A stretch of DNA of 6,108 nt. Origin: JAHJSA01 sp038204345 (GTDB taxonomy: Bacteria; Actinomycetota; Thermoleophilia; RBG-16-64-13). Shown here one piece after another: positions 1-5,986 of this stretch. The stretch lies in contig JBBRDB010000162.1 of the NCBI GenBank assembly GCA_038204345.1, positions 1 to 6,108 of the forward strand, given 5' to 3'. The notes beneath the pieces were generated by a model. The model was not told where the DNA came from and did no database searches. It saw only the letters and a list, made by a program, of their open reading frames with translations. The position numbers were made by a program, and so were the translations under genes. Positions within the stretch are counted from its first letter, which is position 1; every line of letters begins with the position of its first letter.

Positions 1-36
1 CCACGGCCGAGGATCCACCTCCGTCCTGCGACGATC

Positions 37-54
37 GGCTCGGTTTTCCGAACC
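37..54 (-). terminator. Hairpin after the hemerythrin/Fe-S operon, possible terminator
   Basis: Read on the minus strand this is a 7-bp stem (GGTTCGG pairing with CCGAGCC, one G-U pair) closed by an AAAA tetraloop, starting 27 nt after the stop codon of the small cysteine protein. No U-tract follows, so it is not a textbook intrinsic terminator. U-less hairpins at operon ends are common in high-GC bacteria, where they may terminate transcription or protect the 3' end. The rest of positions 1-80 shows no gene. Confidence 0.4.
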
Positions 55-80
55 TGGACCAGTTCAGCACGCGTTGCACC

Positions 81-569
81 TCACACCGTGGCCGCCTCGA
101 TCGGCACCCACTGCTCCGTGAGGACTTCGCCCTGGAGGTCGAAGACGGTCATCTTGATGGGGACCTGCCGGGTGGAAGCCTGGGCGGCCTGCACGGCCAG
201 CTCCAGCAGCCCCCGGCAGCACGGCACCTGCATCATGAGGACGCTGAGTGTGTTTATCTTGGCGTCCTCTATCCAGGACTTGATCTTCTCCACGTAGACG
301 CCCTGGCCGTCATCCAGCTTGGGGCAGGCGATGGCGACCGCTTTGCCTTTCAGGTACTCGGGATGGAAGCCCCCGACCGCGTAGCCCACGCAGTCAGCCG
401 TGAGCACCACGTCGGCTCCCTGGTAGTACGGCGCCGTGGGGCTGATGAGGTGCATCTGTATGGGCCACTGCCTCAACTGGGAAGCGACCGCGCCCGTGGT
501 CTCCTCCGGGGCGCTCTTGTCGCTGAAGTCGACCGTCCGTGAACCCGGGCATCCTTCGAACTGCGTCAT
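81..569 (-). CDS. Small cysteine-rich protein related to 4Fe-4S ferredoxin-like proteins, partner of hemerythrin
   Basis: This 162-aa soluble protein has five cysteines in family-like positions: C7 in a GCPGSR motif, C60 in ADC, C82 in a CPKLDD motif, and C117-C118 in VPCC. The stretch from LRQWPIQ (about residue 32) through TAPYYQGADVV, ADC, CPKLDD and VPCCRG matches, from memory, the C-terminal region of proteins usually annotated as 4Fe-4S ferredoxin or iron-sulfur binding. Those proteins normally carry a CxxCxxCxxxC ferredoxin module, which is absent here, so the annotated cluster-binding part is missing or reduced to C7. The role is probably redox or metal-related, but the reaction is unknown. 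The start is set by AAGGAGG 7 nt upstream; the longer open frame reaching to position 941 is antisense-like, arginine-rich and discarded. The start overlaps the hemerythrin stop as ATGA, which implies translational coupling. No signal peptide or TM segment is seen. Confidence 0.85.
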   Translation of the reverse strand: MTQFEGCPGSRTVDFSDKSAPEETTGAVASQLRQWPIQMHLISPTAPYYQGADVVLTADCVGYAVGGFHPEYLKGKAVAIACPKLDDGQGVYVEKIKSWIEDAKINTLSVLMMQVPCCRGLLELAVQAAQASTRQVPIKMTVFDLQGEVLTEQWVPIEAATV

Positions 570-1360
570 CGTGCCGCCTCCTTCTGAGTGAGTTCTTGCT
601 CTAATCGTTCGACGAGTGCTTGGTACCTCACCGGGGCGTCGCCGAACTCCGCGTCCCTCGCGCTGAACCGGGCGAACAGCTCGCCCACCTGGGTCATGGT
701 GAGGTTCCTCTCCATCCAGGGATAGAGGACCCTGTCCTCCTTGGCGATGTGTTCGGTCAGCAACTCCGAGTAGGCCGTGAGGCGTTCGCCGACGGCTCCG
801 TCGTCGCCGCGTTCCAGCGCCTCCGCGGCGGCGCGGACGTGGGCCCGTCCGGTCTCGTGGTCCTCCCGGATCGTCTTGATGATCTCCATGTCTTCGTCGA
901 AGTACTCGAGGAGTATGTCTTCTTCCTTGGCGTGATGGCATCTGTCGGCAAAGGAGCGGATGAAATCCAGAGTGTCGGCGGCGATCTGCCGGCCTTCGTC
1001 CGATCCGCTCTCCAGGTTCTCTTTGACCCCCGGAATGAGCGCGATGACCCTCAGAATGAGGACGTGCTCGTCGACAAGCTTCTGTATAGGCGGCGAATAG
1101 CCGGGGGCTCGGTTCGGCTTGGGCTTGCGCTCGATGGTCGGCGCCACCGGCGTTCGGCCGGGGTGGATCTCGCCGTAGATCTCAGCCATCAGCGCGCATT
1201 CGTCATCCGGGCTCAGGTCGTGAATGTCGATGATGTCCTTCAGCAGGCAAGAACCCACCATGCAGGGGACGCACCCGATGCCGTAGCGCTCGAGGATCTC
1301 GCCCACCGGGGGGAACTGCCCGATGACCTCCTTGATGCCCTGATCAAGATACTCATCCAT
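566..1360 (-). CDS. Hemerythrin (HHE) domain protein with N-terminal DUF1858-like cysteine domain
   Basis: This 264-aa cytoplasmic protein has two parts. Residues 1-66 resemble the DUF1858/ScdA-N type: a helix (IKEVIGQFPPVGEILERYGI), then C30-x2-C33-x4-C38. After a proline/lysine-rich linker (about 67-90), residues 91-220 form a hemerythrin four-helix bundle. Its likely di-iron ligands are H99 (DEH), H143 and E147 (CHHAKEED), H168 (EDHE), and H204 and E208 (HIAKED). Such domains bind O2 or NO or serve in iron and redox homeostasis; DUF1858-type modules occur in RIC/ScdA di-iron proteins linked to repair of nitrosatively damaged Fe-S clusters. That role is an inference here. The start at 1360 has GGAGGA 5 nt upstream. 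It is the first gene of a two-gene operon, with its TGA overlapping the next ATG. Length and ligand set look intact. The alternative reading, a sensor without enzymatic function, cannot be excluded. Confidence 0.9.
   Translation of the reverse strand: MDEYLDQGIKEVIGQFPPVGEILERYGIGCVPCMVGSCLLKDIIDIHDLSPDDECALMAEIYGEIHPGRTPVAPTIERKPKPNRAPGYSPPIQKLVDEHVLILRVIALIPGVKENLESGSDEGRQIAADTLDFIRSFADRCHHAKEEDILLEYFDEDMEIIKTIREDHETGRAHVRAAAEALERGDDGAVGERLTAYSELLTEHIAKEDRVLYPWMERNLTMTQVGELFARFSARDAEFGDAPVRYQALVERLEQELTQKEAAR
577..583 (-). promoter_or_regulatory. Ribosome binding site that fixes the start of the small cysteine protein
   Basis: AAGGAGG on the minus strand, inside the last codons of the hemerythrin gene, lies 7 nt before the ATG at 569. 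It is a near-perfect anti-Shine-Dalgarno match and favours the 162-aa start over any upstream codon in the same frame. Confidence 0.8.
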
Positions 1361-1431
1361 ACGTGTCCTCCGTCGCCGTCGCCTCGGTCGCCGCCCCGTG
1401 CGCGCGGAGCGCCGCCACGAGCGCGCGGTTC

Positions 1432-1447
1432 TGTGTCTGGGAACACA
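1432..1447. promoter_or_regulatory. CRP/FNR-like 16-bp dyad, candidate operator of the hemerythrin operon
   Basis: TGTGT-N6-ACACA is a perfect 5-6-5 palindrome. Its geometry equals the CRP/FNR-family site TGTGA-N6-TCACA, differing at one symmetric position in each half. On the minus strand it begins at the last base of a TATAGT -10 candidate and would cover the transcription start about 75-85 nt before the hemerythrin ATG. In that position a bound protein would be expected to repress. The dyad is directly visible; the regulator is inferred. Confidence 0.4.
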
Positions 1448-1475
1448 CTATACCCCTTCCCTGGGCAGAAGGGAA
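1447..1475 (-). promoter_or_regulatory. Candidate promoter of the hemerythrin operon
   Basis: Read on the minus strand, TATAGT (1452 to 1447) matches the -10 consensus at five of six positions. Seventeen nt upstream, TTCCCT (1475 to 1470) is a poor -35. The weak -35 would fit an activated promoter or an alternative sigma factor. This is the most AT-rich spot upstream of the operon, and the implied leader is about 80 nt. Confidence 0.3.
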
Positions 1476-1477
1476 GG
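1455..1477. repeat. 8-bp perfect inverted repeat in the divergent region
   Basis: CCTTCCCT and AGGGAAGG are exact reverse complements around a 7-nt spacer. The right arm overlaps the -35 region of the candidate hemerythrin promoter, and a further GAAGG/CCTTC pair sits next to it (1473-1485). It could be an operator or a hairpin. No protein is assigned. Confidence 0.4.
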
Positions 1478-1565
1478 AGGCCTTCGGAGCCTCATGCTGA
1501 TGCCGCCGCCGTCGGGACAGTGCACCTAGGACCGGACGCGCGTCGGCATAGTGGCTGGGACTGGC

Positions 1566-1593
1566 TTGACCGCCGCACAGTCGACCTCATGAT
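1566..1593 (+). promoter_or_regulatory. Candidate promoter of the carbonic anhydrase gene
   Basis: TTGACC (1566-1571, five of six matches to TTGACA) is followed after 16 nt by CATGAT (1588-1593, four of six to TATAAT). This would start transcription near 1600 and give a leader of about 95 nt. It is the best sigma70-like pair seen upstream of the gene, based on sequence inspection alone. Confidence 0.3.
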
Positions 1594-1679
1594 CGCGCAT
1601 TCGTCTACTGCCGATGGCATCCTGCACCGGGCTCCCCACGCCATGAGAGACTGGGTACGTGGGCACGTGGGAATCGATC

Positions 1680-1685
1680 AAGGAG
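1680..1685 (+). promoter_or_regulatory. Ribosome binding site that fixes the carbonic anhydrase start
   Basis: AAGGAG lies 9 nt before the ATG at 1695. An in-frame GTG at 1659 would add 12 residues and has no such site, so the ATG is preferred. Confidence 0.65.
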
Positions 1686-1694
1686 CAAGCATCA

Positions 1695-2333
1695 ATGGTT
1701 TCAGCGCAAGAGGCACTCGAACGACTACGCACGGGGAACCGTCGATTCGTATCTGGCGCTGGTGGCCGCAACGCACTCACGAGCCACACTCGCCGTAGCG
1801 AGTTGGCGGCAGGCCAGGAGCCGTTCTCCGTCATCCTCGGATGCTCCGATTCGCGGGTGCCGGCAGAGATCGTCTTCGATCAGGGCCTCGGCGACCTGTT
1901 TGTTGTCCGTGTCGCCGGGAACATCGTCGCCCCCTCTCAAGTCGGCAGCGTCGAGTTCGCGGCGAAGCAGTTCGGTACACGACTAGTCGTCGTGCTAGGC
2001 CACTCCGGGTGTGGGGTGATCATGGCCACCATTGAGGAACTTATCCGTCCGACGGATGGCCCGTCACGGAATCTCCGTTCGATCGTTGACCGCATCCGGC
2101 CGTCCGTAGAAGCTTTGTTGGCGACAGAACCTAGGCACGAGCCGGGTGCTCTCTTGCGGCAAGCCGTTCGGGCCAACGTCCGTGCCTCTGCTGACCACTT
2201 GCGACACGGATCGGAAGTCCTGGAGCAGTTGATCGACCAGGACGGGCTCCTCATCGTGGGGGCCGAGTACTCACTGGAGACCGGAGTCGTAGAGTTCTTC
2301 GATGGTGTGTCGGATGGCGCTGCACCCGGGTGA
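1695..2333 (+). CDS. Beta-class carbonic anhydrase
   Basis: This 212-aa cytoplasmic zinc enzyme interconverts CO2 and bicarbonate (EC 4.2.1.1). All hallmark residues are present: C50, D52 and R54 in the CSDSR motif, and H103 and C106 in HSGCG. Zinc is bound by C50, H103 and C106; D52 and R54 form the catalytic Asp-Arg dyad. The FDQGLGDLFVVRVAGN segment (about 61-76) and the C-terminal EYSLETGVVEFF strand are typical of the family, and length is normal for a bacterial beta-CA. There is no signal peptide, so it is intracellular, unlike secreted alpha-class enzymes. It is transcribed away from the hemerythrin operon and probably alone, given a 234-bp gap before the next gene. A role in bicarbonate supply for carboxylases or in pH balance is family knowledge; no neighbour here points to a specific pathway. 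The ATG is preferred because of AAGGAG 9 nt upstream. Confidence 0.96.
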   Translation: MVSAQEALERLRTGNRRFVSGAGGRNALTSHTRRSELAAGQEPFSVILGCSDSRVPAEIVFDQGLGDLFVVRVAGNIVAPSQVGSVEFAAKQFGTRLVVVLGHSGCGVIMATIEELIRPTDGPSRNLRSIVDRIRPSVEALLATEPRHEPGALLRQAVRANVRASADHLRHGSEVLEQLIDQDGLLIVGAEYSLETGVVEFFDGVSDGAAPG

Positions 2334-2343
2334 CGCGCGCCAC

Positions 2344-2380
2344 GCTGGACAGCGAGATCCAGCACGAGTTCCCACTCTCG
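2344..2380 (+). terminator. Two small hairpins after carbonic anhydrase, possible terminator
   Basis: GCTGGA (2344-2349) pairs with TCCAGC (2358-2363) around an 8-nt loop, 10 nt after the stop codon. A second hairpin, GAGT/ACTC with a TCCC loop (2366-2377), follows at once. No T-tract is present, so termination here is possible but unproven. Confidence 0.3.
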
Positions 2381-2500
2381 TTCGTAGTACCAGACCGCGC
2401 CGAAAACGTTCATGAATATGAACGCCATCGTCCACATGAGCTGCACTTCACTTGACAAGGCGACGTTACGGTTCATGTGGGAGAACATCCGCATCCAGAA
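2369..2500 (-). pseudogene. Possible remnant of a small membrane protein (PLDc_N-like), antisense to the GGDEF-EAL leader
   Basis: Read on the minus strand, this stretch encodes FWMRMFSHMNRN, then ALSSEVQLMW, then a hydrophobic segment TMAFIFMNVFGAVWYY ending in EREWE. The order of a charged helix, W, about 15 hydrophobic residues with N and G, and a terminal YY resembles the last helix of short membrane proteins of the PLDc_N or similar type. The frame has no convincing start, ribosome binding site or upstream TM helix. It also lacks a stop: it runs on into the antisense of the carbonic anhydrase gene. It is therefore at best a decayed fragment. The resemblance is from memory and could be chance. 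Confidence 0.25.
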
Positions 2501-2521
2501 TCCCCTGCAACCGCCGCTGAC

Positions 2522-2538
2522 CCGTGGAATATTCACGG
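2522..2538. promoter_or_regulatory. Dyad CCGTG-N7-CACGG with AT-rich core before the GGDEF-EAL gene
   Basis: Perfect 5-bp arms flank GAATATT, the only AT-rich patch in this leader, centred about 38 bp before the preferred start. AATATT (2528-2533) could act as a -10 with CTGCAA (2505-2510) as a weak -35. It may be a promoter overlapped by an operator. A perfect TTGACA occurs at 2452-2457 but has no fitting -10. Confidence 0.3.
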
Positions 2539-2567
2539 CATGGACGGGGAGCGCCGATACCAGTTCC

Positions 2568-4640
2568 ATGGAATCAACCGTACCCATCACCTCACCCCCC
2601 CCGCGGCCGGAAGGCAGTGGTGGCCGAGCGCCGGGGTACGCACCTTGGTGGAGGGGGCGAGCCCTGGCGTCAGTGATCGGCCTTCTTCTGGTCCTTCTGG
2701 GGGTCGGGGGGTTGGCTCTATGGTCGTCTCAGTCGAACGCGCGGGCTGCCCGGCTCGCGGTTTCGGCCAGTGTGTTGTCGAAGGACTACGAGCAGATATC
2801 GAACGCGCTGGCGGCGGAGGAGTCGTTGGAGCGCGAGTACCGGCTGCGACCTGGGCCCGAGGTGCGGGCCCTCTTCGACCAAGAGAGCGCCCAACTGCTG
2901 GCAAGTGTCAAGCTGCTGCAGCAGCACGGCCAAGCGCAAGACCGCGCGATTGCCGATCAAATACTTCTCACCCATGCCGAGTACCTGCGGTCACAACTCG
3001 CCCTGTTGGCGGCCGTTGATCGGGGAGATGCCCGCGAAGCCCTGCGCATCGACGACTCGGAAGTCGATCCACGATTCAGCGCCATCGAGGCGATCGTGGA
3101 CCAGGCGGACTCAAGCCAGCACCAGAGCGCAGCACTCGCGGTGGCGAACCTGCAGACCATGGAGTCTTCAACGGCACGGGCGACCCCTGTGGTATTTGCT
3201 CTTGGCTTGGTATTGATCGGGTTGTTCTCCTCCGTGCTCCGAGGAGTCCAGCGGCAGCTGGATGCTCATCGGAAAGAGGCGGTGCACGCTTCGCTGCATG
3301 ATTCTCTGACCGGCCTGCCCAATCGTTCACTACTCGAAGACCGCCTCGGTCAGGCTTTGCGTGCCGGACGAAGGACACGTTCGGCTACCGGGGTGCTGAT
3401 GCTCGACCTGGACCGTTTCAAGGAGGTCAACGACACTTTGGGTCACCACGTCGGAGACTGGTTGCTTGCTCAGGTCGGGCACCGATTCACGGAAGTGTTG
3501 CGTGAGGTCGACACTGTCGCCCGGCTTGCTGGTGACGAGTTTGCCGTCGTGCTGCCCGGCATAGACGGCGTCAACGGAGCCCTAGTGGTCACACAGAAGT
3601 TGCGCGATGCTCTAGCTCAGCCATTCGACGTCGAGGACGTCGCCCTCGAGGTGGAGGCCAGCATCGGGGTCGCCGTCTCGGGTGAACATGGCGAGGACTT
3701 CTCGACGCTGCTCCGGCGCGCCGACGTGGCCATGTACGTGGCAAAGAACCAGAACCTCGGTGTCTCCGTCTACGACTCGGAGAACGATGAGCACTCCCGG
3801 GACAGCCTCGCGCTGCTCGGCCAGTTGCGGCAGGGCCTGCAGTCATCTGAGTTGGTCTTGCACTACCAGCCGAAGGTCAACCTGACTACCGGCGAGGCGT
3901 GTGGCGTCGAAGCCCTCGTCCGATGGCAGCACCCCACACGTGGTCTCATACCTCCCGACCAGTTCATCCCCCTGGCCGAGCACACCGGCCTGATCGGCCC
4001 GCTGACCCACTACGTCCTGGACACCACTTTGGCTCAAGTCCGGACCTGGACCGACGCGGGATACCCGATCCCGGTCTCGGTGAACTTGTCTGCCAGGAAC
4101 CTGCTCGACAGGCGCCTTCCCGACCAGGTTGCCGCGCTCTTGACCAAGCACCGCGTGCCTGCCGGTATGCTTGTCCTCGAGGTCACCGAATCGGCGATCA
4201 TGAGCGACCCGATCCGCGCCGAGCGCCTGCTCAAGCAGTTGCAGGTGCTCGGTGTCGGAATCGCCATCGACGACTTCGGCGTGGGCTACACCAGCCTCGG
4301 CCGGCTCAAAACACTGCCGGTGAACGAACTCAAGATTGACTGCTCGTTCGTCACTTCCATGGAGACTGATCCTGACAACGTCCTCATCGTCCAGAGTATG
4401 GTCAATATCGGACACAACCTCGGGCTCGCCGTCGTGGCCGAAGGCGTCGAGACTGAAGAGGTGGTAGCCGCCCTTGGTGAACTCGGCTGCGACATCGCCC
4501 AGGGCTACCACTACTGCCGGCCTCTTCCCGCCGATGATCTTCTCAGTTGGTACGTCCAATTCGCTGCCGCCAACACATATGGCGACGCCGGCCCGGCTCT
4601 TGCCTGGAGCCCAGGGTGGCATGGCACGCGAACGGGCTAG
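2568..4640 (+). CDS. Membrane GGDEF-EAL protein (c-di-GMP synthesis and breakdown)
   Basis: The protein is 690 aa from this start. It has a proline-rich cytoplasmic N-terminus, TM1 (about 33-52), an extracytoplasmic helical region (about 55-205, rich in Ala, Glu and Gln, like a four-helix-bundle ligand sensor), TM2 (about 206-224), then GGDEF (about 240-405) and EAL (about 420-660). The GGDEF motif is AGDEF (321-325), preceded by the inhibitory-site motif RxxD (R312, D315) at the canonical five-residue distance. EAL catalytic motifs are all present: EALVRW (448-453), NLS (506-508), E538 in LEVTES, IDDFGVGY (567-574), LKID (588-591), EGVE (625-628) and QGY (645-647). Phosphodiesterase activity is therefore likely; cyclase activity is possible, since some AGDEF proteins are active. 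The start is uncertain: the frame is open from an ATG at 2412, but those 52 extra residues look non-native and no start has a good ribosome binding site. It ends next to an IS110 element. Confidence 0.93.
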   Translation: MESTVPITSPPPRPEGSGGRAPGYAPWWRGRALASVIGLLLVLLGVGGLALWSSQSNARAARLAVSASVLSKDYEQISNALAAEESLEREYRLRPGPEVRALFDQESAQLLASVKLLQQHGQAQDRAIADQILLTHAEYLRSQLALLAAVDRGDAREALRIDDSEVDPRFSAIEAIVDQADSSQHQSAALAVANLQTMESSTARATPVVFALGLVLIGLFSSVLRGVQRQLDAHRKEAVHASLHDSLTGLPNRSLLEDRLGQALRAGRRTRSATGVLMLDLDRFKEVNDTLGHHVGDWLLAQVGHRFTEVLREVDTVARLAGDEFAVVLPGIDGVNGALVVTQKLRDALAQPFDVEDVALEVEASIGVAVSGEHGEDFSTLLRRADVAMYVAKNQNLGVSVYDSENDEHSRDSLALLGQLRQGLQSSELVLHYQPKVNLTTGEACGVEALVRWQHPTRGLIPPDQFIPLAEHTGLIGPLTHYVLDTTLAQVRTWTDAGYPIPVSVNLSARNLLDRRLPDQVAALLTKHRVPAGMLVLEVTESAIMSDPIRAERLLKQLQVLGVGIAIDDFGVGYTSLGRLKTLPVNELKIDCSFVTSMETDPDNVLIVQSMVNIGHNLGLAVVAEGVETEEVVAALGELGCDIAQGYHYCRPLPADDLLSWYVQFAAANTYGDAGPALAWSPGWHGTRTG

Positions 4641-4814
4641 GTTGAAGGAGGGACTAGGAACCAACAAGAAGCCTACCCTTCGTCCCGAGAACCAGCAGTC
4701 CGGCAACCTCGGGGGGCAGCACCATCCCGATGGAATGAGAAGGCTGCGCGCCTTGCGGGTATAGAACCTTGCACGCAGTCCTGGGCCACGCTGCCCACCG
4801 GAGGGAGGCCGACC
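4641..4814 (+). other. Left non-coding flank of the IS110 transposase
   Basis: No coding frame is credible here. Visible structures are CCCGAG/CTCGGG (4684-4689 with 4708-4713, 18-nt loop), the tight CCATC/GATGG hairpin at 4722-4733, and a TATAGA -10-like hexamer at 4760-4765 with no clear -35. GAGGGAGG at 4801-4808 is the ribosome binding site of the transposase. In the IS110 subgroup proper, the guide RNA is encoded on this side, so this flank remains a possible RNA source. Confidence 0.4.
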
Positions 4815-5891
4815 ATGAGCATCACGAGCACCGACGATCAGAAGATCACCGTGGGATTGGATGTGGGGGACAGATGGGTGCATGCGTGTTTCCTTGACGC
4901 GGACGGAGACGTCGTCGAAGAGGCACGGTTGGCAGCCACCGCCCTGGCCCTGCGTCGGCGGTTTGGGGGCGGCGATCATCACCGAGTGGTTCTGGAGGCT
5001 GGTCAGCACTCGCCCTGGATGAGTCGCATCCTGATCGATCTCGGGCACGAAGTCTACGTTGCGAACCCCCGCCGCTTGAAAGCCATCTACCTGAACGAGA
5101 ACAAACGAGACAAAGTGGACGCGGAGTTCCTCGCCCGCATTGGTCGGGTGGACCCGACCTTGCTCTCTCCGCTCACGCACCGGTCGGCTGCTACGCAGAC
5201 TGATCTTGCGCTCTTGCGCAGTCGGGCCGCGGTCGTGAGGGCGCGGGCCCTGCTCATCAACTACGTCCGCGGGGTCGTGAAGTCGACGGGCGGCCGCATT
5301 CCCCACTGCGACGCTCGTTACTTCTCGAGGAGAGCGGGCAGATACCTGCCCGAGGAGCTCGTGCCAGCGCTCTCGCCCATGGTGGCCACCATCGCCGGAA
5401 TGGACGCAACCATCCATGCGTACGATAGCGAAATAGAGCTGATGGCCGAGGAGCGCTACCCGGAAACCCAGCTTCTCCGCCAGGTGGCGGGAGTGGGACC
5501 CATCACCGCCACTACCTTTGTGCTCACGGTGGAGGATCCCACCCGCTTTCCTTGCTCACGTAGCATCGGCTCCTACCTGGGTCTTCGTCCCCGACTGGAT
5601 GAATCCGGAACCATGAAACGGCAGCTCAGGATCACCAAGGCGGGCGATGAGGCGCTGCGCAGTCTGCTCGTGAGCTGCTCGCAGTACATCCTTGGGCACT
5701 TCGGCCCCGACACCGATCTCCGTCGCTGGGGACTGCAGCTCGCAGAGCGCGGCGGTCCCAACGGGCGGAAACGGGCCGTGGTGGCCGTGGCCCGCAAACT
5801 CTCGGTTCTCCTCTTGCGACTCTGGGTGACCGGCGAGGTCTACGAGCCCCTGCGCAACGCCCGGTTCCGGGGAGAGGTGTTGACGACATGA
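4815..5891 (+). CDS. IS110-family DEDD transposase (RNA-guided recombinase)
   Basis: The protein is 358 aa and appears full length. The N-terminal RuvC-like DEDD domain (about 11-165) carries the acidic residues D16 (GLDVGD), E61 (LEAG), D99 and D102 (KRDKVDAE). A helical linker (about 180-215) leads into the C-terminal Transposase_20 domain (about 220-305) with QVAGVGP, the YLGLRPR motif and an ESG motif in which S264 is the probable catalytic serine; ITKAGDEALR follows. IS110 enzymes recombine a circular or excised element with its target through a Holliday-junction-like process guided by an RNA from the element's own end. The start is supported by GAGGGAGG 6 nt upstream. Close relatives recalled from memory, with the same C-terminal RLWVTGEVYEPLR block, are widespread in high-GC bacteria. 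Assignment to the IS110 or the IS1111 subgroup is not certain from the protein. Confidence 0.96.
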   Translation: MSITSTDDQKITVGLDVGDRWVHACFLDADGDVVEEARLAATALALRRRFGGGDHHRVVLEAGQHSPWMSRILIDLGHEVYVANPRRLKAIYLNENKRDKVDAEFLARIGRVDPTLLSPLTHRSAATQTDLALLRSRAAVVRARALLINYVRGVVKSTGGRIPHCDARYFSRRAGRYLPEELVPALSPMVATIAGMDATIHAYDSEIELMAEERYPETQLLRQVAGVGPITATTFVLTVEDPTRFPCSRSIGSYLGLRPRLDESGTMKRQLRITKAGDEALRSLLVSCSQYILGHFGPDTDLRRWGLQLAERGGPNGRKRAVVAVARKLSVLLLRLWVTGEVYEPLRNARFRGEVLTT

Positions 5892-5986
5892 ATTGTTCCG
5901 TCGGATTGAACCACGCTCGAGATTGTCGCTGCGGATAGATTGCTACGACTATGTGTGTCTCGCTCAGCCGACCAACCGTCCTCCCA

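Larger units (their letters stand above)
1361..1694. other. Divergent intergenic region between the hemerythrin operon and carbonic anhydrase
   Basis: These 334 bp lie between two divergently read genes and contain no convincing coding frame. From left to right they hold a very GC-rich leader on the hemerythrin side with CGCGCG arms at 1401-1406 and 1422-1427, a TGTGT/ACACA dyad, an AT-rich ACTATA patch, an 8-bp inverted repeat, and a TTGACC/CATGAT promoter-like pair facing the carbonic anhydrase. A long open frame runs through part of it on the plus strand, but it is the opposite-strand shadow of the hemerythrin gene and was discarded. Confidence 0.75.

Noticed and set aside
570..941. Upstream extension of the small cysteine protein
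   Set aside because: It is antisense-like, highly arginine-rich and lies within the hemerythrin coding sequence in another frame; the AAGGAGG site places the start at 569.
620..1798. Long plus-strand open frame of 392 codons across the hemerythrin gene and divergent region
   Set aside because: It is antisense to a clearly recognised hemerythrin gene, its product is low-complexity and matches no family I know, and it runs over the carbonic anhydrase start. It is a GC-rich shadow frame.
2412..2567. ATG at 2412 as the start of the GGDEF-EAL gene
   Set aside because: It has no ribosome binding site, the 52 residues it adds have no domain or signal-like character, and the region contains promoter-like elements. 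It is kept only as an alternative start.
3843..5417. Minus-strand open frame of 524 codons opposite the EAL domain and the transposase
   Set aside because: It spans two unrelated plus-strand genes with full motif sets and the IS flank between them, and its translation has no recognisable domain.
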